From: Desulfobacteria bacterium | Lineage (GTDB): Bacteria > Desulfobacterota > Desulfobacteria > Desulfobacterales > C00003060 | Reading direction: 5' to 3' | Assembly: GCA_030145035.1 (NCBI GenBank) | Contig: JAQYWL010000451.1 | Location: 1-10,322 of the forward strand | Length of the DNA: 10,322 nucleotides | Position numbers and translations under genes: made by a program | In this document: positions 6,594 through 10,322 of the stretch, piece by piece | Layout of the letters: every line of letters starts with the position of its first letter | Position numbering within the stretch: position 1 is the stretch's first letter | The notes under the pieces: model-generated | Databases searched by the model: none | What the model was told of the DNA's origin: nothing | The model's input: the letters and a program-made list of their open reading frames with translations, nothing else

Positions 6594-6910
6594 CTAGTGC
6601 AGTGTCTCGAAAGCTCTATGCACGATTTTGGCAATTTGACATGTCCTCAAATTACAGGAAGCACCTCAAAAAATCCGAATATCGAAATCCGAAATCCGAA
6701 ACAATATCGAAATCCAAATGTTCGAAATCCGAAACAAATGCGGTCTGGTGGTGTCCCTTTCCGTTTTTGTCATTGAGATTTTTGTCATTCGAATTTGTTT
6801 CGTGCTTCGATATTCGAATTTCGGATTTCAATCCTGGTGCAAAATGGATGAAATACAGTATTATTTCAAATTGCCATTTTGAAATGCAGAATTTATGAAA
6901 CAATGCACAG
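6594..6910. mobile_element. MITE-like element with terminal inverted repeats, GAAATCC-type copy 2
   Basis: The left end is CTAGTGCAGTGTCTCGAAAG (from 6594). The right end, read on the minus strand from about 6910, is CTGTGCATTGTTTCATAAATTC in shorter words: CTGTGC, then GTTTC, then ATAAATTC. The two align as imperfect terminal inverted repeats, with TGGCAATTTGA conserved further in on both sides. Inside are 7-bp units (GAATATC, GAAATCC, GAAATCC, GAAACAA at 6677-6704) and their complement near 6791-6830. It encodes no protein and lies in the leader of the second MttB-like gene, starting 30 bp from its GTG. It resembles a non-autonomous element related to the copy at 1899-2254. A transposase source cannot be identified here. 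Confidence 0.65.
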
Positions 6911-7013
6911 TGGCCCCGGTAGACCGCCGTCTGTAGTCCGGCGGGCACTACTATGCAATTAGCCGAAAGAATGGAACGGGAGGAGTCTTTCAGAATGATC
7001 TTATTAACATAAT

Positions 7014-7068
7014 ATGATTTCAAAATATTTGAACTGAAATCATTACTCCGAATAATCCGAAATGTCAA
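7014..7068 (-). promoter_or_regulatory. Candidate promoter with overlapping dyad operator
   Basis: On the minus strand TTGACA (7063-7068, a perfect -35 word) is followed after 18 bp by AATGAT (7039-7044, 4 of 6 to TATAAT). A perfect 9-bp dyad, ATGATTTCA at 7014-7022 and TGAAATCAT at 7035-7043 with a 12-bp spacer, overlaps the -10 and start region, as an operator would. It points toward the second MttB-like gene, but the leader would be about 470 nt and would include the MITE-like element. The rest of 6911-7138 shows only a short CCGCCG/CGGCGG hairpin (6924-6944). The promoter reading is tentative; the dyad is plain in the sequence. Confidence 0.35.
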
Positions 7069-7138
7069 GGCCATTTTCGGATTGCTTGGAACTTCTTTGA
7101 ATGCTTATGAAATCAACAAGTTGTATGAAAAGGCGGCC

Positions 7139-7630
7139 CTATTCAACCTCGAGATCTTGAACTTCGAGCATGTGGGTGAGCTTTGTGAGGCCCCGAACAA
7201 TCTCTTCTATTTCGCGTTCAGGGAGCCTTTTAAGTCCATCTATGATCTTCTGTTGGATAGGGGGTGGGGCGTTATCGGCAAGCTTCTTCCCGGTCTCTGT
7301 CAGCTCGATCGTAATCACGCGGCGATCCAGAGACTTTCTTATTCTTGTCACGAGCCCTTTTTGTTCCAGACGGTCAATTATGCCGGTGACTGTGCTGGAT
7401 TTTACCATTATGTACTTGGCGATCTGCGAGGGAGGCAAGGGGCCGTTTTCGTAAAGTGCTATGAGGCAGTTGAGTTGGGGGGCGCTTATTTGATACTTCT
7501 TGTTCAGCTCCTTGGTGTAGAGTTCTCGCGCCTGCAAGAGCCTGCGGATCTGGTAAATGATCTCTTTGACAAGATCGGGCGGGGCCTCGAAAGGGGTCGC
7601 TCGCGAGGGCGTTTGAACATGGTTTGACAT
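7139..7630 (-). CDS. MarR-family transcriptional regulator
   Basis: A 163-residue winged helix-turn-helix regulator of the MarR family, a dimeric repressor or activator usually controlled by a small ligand. The N-terminal helix (about 18-45) forms part of the dimer interface. The DNA-binding part runs from PQLNCLIALYENGPLPP, through the recognition helix in KSSTVTGIIDRLEQKGLV (77-94), to the wing with the hallmark SLDRRVITIELTETG (100-114). ATG at 7630 is preferred, with AAGGGA 9 nt upstream; an in-frame ATG at 7762 would add 44 atypical residues and use up the whole divergent promoter region. The stop is TAG. It diverges from the ABC importer and lies upstream of the leftward amine genes, so it is a good candidate to control either or both. 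The ligand is unknown. Confidence 0.9.
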   Translation of the reverse strand: MSNHVQTPSRATPFEAPPDLVKEIIYQIRRLLQARELYTKELNKKYQISAPQLNCLIALYENGPLPPSQIAKYIMVKSSTVTGIIDRLEQKGLVTRIRKSLDRRVITIELTETGKKLADNAPPPIQQKIIDGLKRLPEREIEEIVRGLTKLTHMLEVQDLEVE

Positions 7631-7764
7631 CGCGGTATGTCCCTTGTAAAAAAGATTTGAATTGAAATATTCCGTCAACGCAAATTCATCTATCACGAAC
7701 AGACCTGCGGGGCAATACAATTTTTGAGCCTGATCCTCGGGGAACTGGCTGAGGGTAAACATTC
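7631..7764. promoter_or_regulatory. Divergent intergenic region with a small dyad
   Basis: This 134-bp region separates the regulator and importer start codons and must hold the promoters of both if the ATG at 7630 is right. It contains GAAT-TGAAAT-ATTC (7659-7672), a small dyad about 29 bp upstream of the regulator start that could be a MarR-type operator for autoregulation. No strong sigma-70 pair was found. GAGGG at 7751-7755 is the ribosome site of the importer gene, 9 nt before its ATG. Confidence 0.35.
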
Positions 7765-8430
7765 ATGTTAGAAGCTTATCAATTTGTGAGCAGGCATCCT
7801 GAAATGCTGGCAAGGTGGATTGTTGACCACCTGTGGATAAGTCTTGTTGCCATTGGAATAGGGGCTATCCTTGGCATAACGACAGGGATCTTCATAGCGG
7901 GAAAACGGAGGGAGCGAGCAGCAAAGGTGGTGCTCTATTTTGCCGAGATCATGATGACTGTTCCGAGTCTGGCCCTTTTTGGGCTGCTCATGCTCCTTCT
8001 TAGCCGCATAGGATTGAGCGCCATCGGTTTCCTTCCTGCAGTCATCACTCTGATTGTCTACGGCCAGTTACCTATCTTACGCAATACTTGCACTGCGATC
8101 CGCCAGGTTGATCCAACGATGATCGAGGCTGCCAGGGGTATAGGAATGAGCGAATGGCAACTCCTTTTCAAGATCAAGCTCCCCCTTGCTCTCCCTGTCA
8201 TTATGGCTGGGTTGAGGAATGCCATGGTGCTTATTATCGGCATTGCGGCAATTGCAGCCTTGATCGGTGCCGGAGGGCTTGGAGTGCCCATATTTCGGGG
8301 ATTAAGAAACGCTCGAATGGATTTAATCATCATAGGAGGCGTATCTGTTTCTGTTTTGGCTTTGCTGGTCGATGGTCTCATGGCCCTGTTGGAACGCTGG
8401 ATTACACCCAAGGGCTTAATGCGAAAATGA
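7765..8430 (+). CDS. ABC importer permease, OpuCB/ProW type (first)
   Basis: A 221-residue inner-membrane permease of the binding-protein-dependent family that serves betaine/choline/carnitine-type osmoprotectant importers. About five hydrophobic segments are seen, near 22-45, 56-80, 84-104, 150-176 and 187-208. The EAA loop that docks on the ATPase is EAARGIGMSEWQLLFKIKLP at 121-140, followed by ALPVIMAG. The loop TVPSLALFG and the GAGGLG motif (168-173) are typical of this subfamily, and the length matches single-domain OpuCB-like permeases. It starts at ATG 7765 after GAGGG, and its TGA overlaps the ATG of the ATPase (ATGA). The substrate class is inferred from family resemblance; the specificity protein is not in the window. 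Confidence 0.92.
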   Translation: MLEAYQFVSRHPEMLARWIVDHLWISLVAIGIGAILGITTGIFIAGKRRERAAKVVLYFAEIMMTVPSLALFGLLMLLLSRIGLSAIGFLPAVITLIVYGQLPILRNTCTAIRQVDPTMIEAARGIGMSEWQLLFKIKLPLALPVIMAGLRNAMVLIIGIAAIAALIGAGGLGVPIFRGLRNARMDLIIIGGVSVSVLALLVDGLMALLERWITPKGLMRK

Positions 8431-9542
8431 TCAAGCTGGAGAAAGTAACCAAGATCTATCCTGACGGCACAGAAGCAGTAATGGAGGTAAGCTTCGAGGT
8501 ACAGAAAGGCGAGCTGTGCGTGCTATTGGGTCCTTCAGGATGTGGTAAGACCACGACGATGAAGATGATCAACCGGCTGATTTATGCGACCAGCGGCAAG
8601 ATATATATTGATGGAATGGACAATACGACCATAGATGAGAACGAACTTCGAAGAAACATAGGCTATGCCATTCAGGATATAGGGCTTTTTCCTCACATGA
8701 CTGTAGGCGAGAACATAGGGACGGTTCCGGCGCTAAAAGGCTGGTCGAAGGCCGAGCGGAGAAAGCGGGCAAAGGAGCTTCTAGAGCTTTTGAGAATGGA
8801 TCCTGATGATTTTATAGGCAAGTATCCCCGGGAGCTGTCTGGCGGCGAGCGCCAGCGGGTGGGTGTCGCCCGAGCATTGGGAGGGGATCCCCCTATCCTG
8901 CTAATGGATGAGCCCTTTGGGGCCATCGATCCGATAACCCGAATGGACTTGCAGAATGAGTTCTTAAAGATACAGCAGGAGTTGCAGAAGACGATTATAT
9001 TTGTAACCCATGATATTTATGAGGCCATCAAGATGGCGGACAGGACAGCCCTGATGAAAGGAGGGCGGTTGGTGCAATACGCCCCACCTGCCGATCTACT
9101 TTACAGGCCGAAGGATGAGTTTGTAGCAGGTTTTGTTGGTGCCGATCGGGGGCTTAAAGGTTTGCAGTTAATCCGCGCAAAGGAGGTCATGTGGAGGTCA
9201 CCGCCTACGGCAAAACCGGACGAGGAAGTGGGAGCTGCTCGAGAGCGGATGGAGCGAGAGGGAATCGATTGGCTGGCGGTAATTGACGATAAGGGAAGGT
9301 TTACAGGATGGGTTGTCTCATCAGATTTGGAAAGGGGCCAGAAGGTGAAAGAGATCATGAGTACCTCGGCAATCGTCGCCACCAGAAATGCTGTCCTGAG
9401 TGAAGCCCTTTCCCTCATGTTGACGAGCGGGCTAAATGTACTGGCTATAGTCGATCGCCACAACAGATTAGAGGGTGTGCTAACGTTTCAGGCAATCCAG
9501 GACGCGCTGAGTAAAGCGGCCAAAGAGGAGGCATCTCAATGA
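8427..9542 (+). CDS. ABC importer ATPase with C-terminal CBS region, OpuCA/ProV type
   Basis: A 371-residue ATPase that powers the importer at the cytoplasmic membrane face. Motifs: Walker A GPSGCGKT (35-42), Q-loop Gln83, signature LSGGERQ (138-144), Walker B ILLMDEP (157-163), switch His195 in FVTHD. The C-terminal part (about 250-365) carries a CBS pair: a weaker first unit around WLAVIDDKGRFTGWV and a clear second unit KEIMSTSAIVATRNAVLSEA to VLAIVDRHNRLEGVL. In OpuA/OpuC-type transporters this region senses ionic strength or nucleotides. The start is ATG at 8427, inside the ATGA overlap with the permease stop; longer in-frame extensions would run back into the permease gene and have no support. 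The end overlaps the next permease by ATGA. This coupling implies stoichiometric synthesis. Confidence 0.95.
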   Translation: MIKLEKVTKIYPDGTEAVMEVSFEVQKGELCVLLGPSGCGKTTTMKMINRLIYATSGKIYIDGMDNTTIDENELRRNIGYAIQDIGLFPHMTVGENIGTVPALKGWSKAERRKRAKELLELLRMDPDDFIGKYPRELSGGERQRVGVARALGGDPPILLMDEPFGAIDPITRMDLQNEFLKIQQELQKTIIFVTHDIYEAIKMADRTALMKGGRLVQYAPPADLLYRPKDEFVAGFVGADRGLKGLQLIRAKEVMWRSPPTAKPDEEVGAARERMEREGIDWLAVIDDKGRFTGWVVSSDLERGQKVKEIMSTSAIVATRNAVLSEALSLMLTSGLNVLAIVDRHNRLEGVLTFQAIQDALSKAAKEEASQ

Positions 9543-10255
9543 GACATCAGGTGATTCTGGCTGCCCTTCTAACGCTTCTTATCGGAGCGACCATTTGGGT
9601 TACCAGCATGGGCAAGGTGGGGATCTATAACACCTTCACGTACGGTGATCTGCTCTATAGTGCATGGGCTCATTTCGAGATGGTGTTCATAGCGGTCGTT
9701 ATAGCCACTGCCATCGGTGTGCCCTTGGGAATCCTGGTCACTCGCCCAGGTCTTGAAAAGCTTGCGCTTCCTGTCATTGGCGGAGCAAGCGTGGGCCAGA
9801 CGGTACCCAGCCTGGCTGTCATTGCGATTATGGCCCCAGTTTTGGGTTTTGGCCTTCAGTCAGCAATTGTAGCGTTGGTCATCTATGGACTCCTTCCCAT
9901 TTTACGCAATTCCTATACGAGTATCAAAACGATCGATCCTGCGATCATAGAAGCTGCCAAGGGAATGGGACTAAACAGAGTCCAAATTGCACGGAAAATA
10001 GAGCTGCCCCTGGCAAGGCCCGTCATCATGGCCGGGATCAGAATCTCCACTGTTATCACGGTGGGCCCTGCGGAATTAGCTGTTCTTGTTGGTGGGTCAG
10101 GTCTGGGTAAGATTACGTTGACGGGGGTATTCGCCCGCGAAGCTTTAATCATCCTACAGGGGGCGGCACCCACCGCTGCCATGGCCATTGCCCTGGGCTT
10201 TCTTTTGGAACAAGTGGAACGGTGGATGACCCCCCGGGGGCTGAAAGGGGCATAG
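9539..10255 (+). CDS. ABC importer permease, OpuCD/ProW type (second)
   Basis: A 238-residue inner-membrane permease, paralogue and probable partner of the one at 7765-8430. It has an N-terminal hydrophobic segment (5-23), which the first permease lacks, then segments near 47-67, 78-103, 108-122, 170-188 and 206-223. The EAA loop is EAAKGMGLNRVQIARKIELP (138-157), followed by ARPVIMAG, and GGSGLG (185-190) replaces GAGGLG. The ATG at 9539 is within ATGA, with GAGGAG just upstream. The stop is TAG, and a heptamer repeat begins on its last base. Permease-ATPase-permease order fits an OpuC-like heteromeric importer; a binding protein would be expected next but is not seen before the window ends. 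Confidence 0.92.
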   Translation: MRHQVILAALLTLLIGATIWVTSMGKVGIYNTFTYGDLLYSAWAHFEMVFIAVVIATAIGVPLGILVTRPGLEKLALPVIGGASVGQTVPSLAVIAIMAPVLGFGLQSAIVALVIYGLLPILRNSYTSIKTIDPAIIEAAKGMGLNRVQIARKIELPLARPVIMAGIRISTVITVGPAELAVLVGGSGLGKITLTGVFAREALIILQGAAPTAAMAIALGFLLEQVERWMTPRGLKGA

Positions 10256-10322
10256 GGCAGGGAGCAGGGAGAATGGCGCATGGCGCATGGAGCATGGAGC
10301 AAAGCGCACAGAGCATAGAGCA
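10255..10322. repeat. Heptamer tandem repeat, consensus GMGCATG
   Basis: Nearly ten 7-bp units run to the window edge: GGGCAGG, GAGCAGG, GAGAATG, GCGCATG, GCGCATG, GAGCATG, GAGCAAA, GCGCACA, GAGCATA, GAGCA. The array starts on the last base of the permease stop codon. It does not encode anything evident and lacks the repeat-spacer pattern of CRISPR. Its full length is unknown because the window ends. Confidence 0.85.

Noticed and set aside
6652..7074. 140-codon minus-strand frame across repeat copy 2
   Set aside because: It is composed largely of the GAAATCC-type repeat and shows no domain; this is a typical false gene over a repeat.
7082..7627. 181-codon plus-strand open frame antisense to the regulator
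   Set aside because: It lies opposite the MarR gene, whose protein has full family motifs. The antisense translation shows no recognisable domain and has no convincing ribosome site.
10255..10322. CRISPR array
   Set aside because: The units are contiguous 7-mers with no spacers and no palindromic repeat of CRISPR length.

Overview
The window looks like bacterial chromosome, probably from an anaerobic deltaproteobacterium (Desulfobacterota) or a relative. That assignment is inference. It rests on MttB-type methyltransferase homologues, good Shine-Dalgarno sites, and intergenic families of GAAATCC-type and GCGCATG-type heptamer repeats, which I recall as common in such genomes. No rRNA, tRNA, CRISPR array or phage gene is visible.

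Layout. Positions 1-6564 hold five genes, all on the minus strand and read from right to left. They are a short MttB-superfamily protein (5350-6564), an asparagine-synthetase-like enzyme without its glutaminase nucleophile (3597-5081), an FAD-dependent DAO/sarcosine-oxidase-type oxidoreductase (2252-3583), a second short MttB paralogue (690-1868), and a nitrilase-family C-N hydrolase cut by the window edge (1-669). Gaps of 13 and 20 bp at two junctions suggest cotranscription. The other two junctions carry repeat elements: a 16-bp-unit palindrome (5170-5268) and a long GAAATCC-type inverted repeat (1899-2254). A 574-bp leader region (6565-7138) holds a second copy of that repeat with terminal inverted repeats, and a possible promoter/operator. 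A MarR regulator (7139-7630, minus) then faces, across a 134-bp divergent intergenic region, a plus-strand ABC importer of the OpuC/ProVW type. The importer is permease, ATPase with CBS tail, permease (7765-10255), with ATGA overlaps at both joints. A heptamer tandem repeat begins at its stop codon and runs off the window.

How the genes may work together (inference). The importer family carries betaines and related quaternary amines. MttB-fold proteins demethylate such amines or use related chemistry, and DAO-family flavoenzymes oxidise N-methyl or secondary amines. The amide synthetase and the C-N hydrolase could form and break an amide on an amine intermediate. The set reads as a locus for uptake and processing of a methylated amine. 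No corrinoid protein, corrinoid activator or periplasmic binding protein lies inside the window. TAG ends five of the eight complete genes and neither MttB homologue has an internal TAG, so there is no sign of pyrrolysine use.
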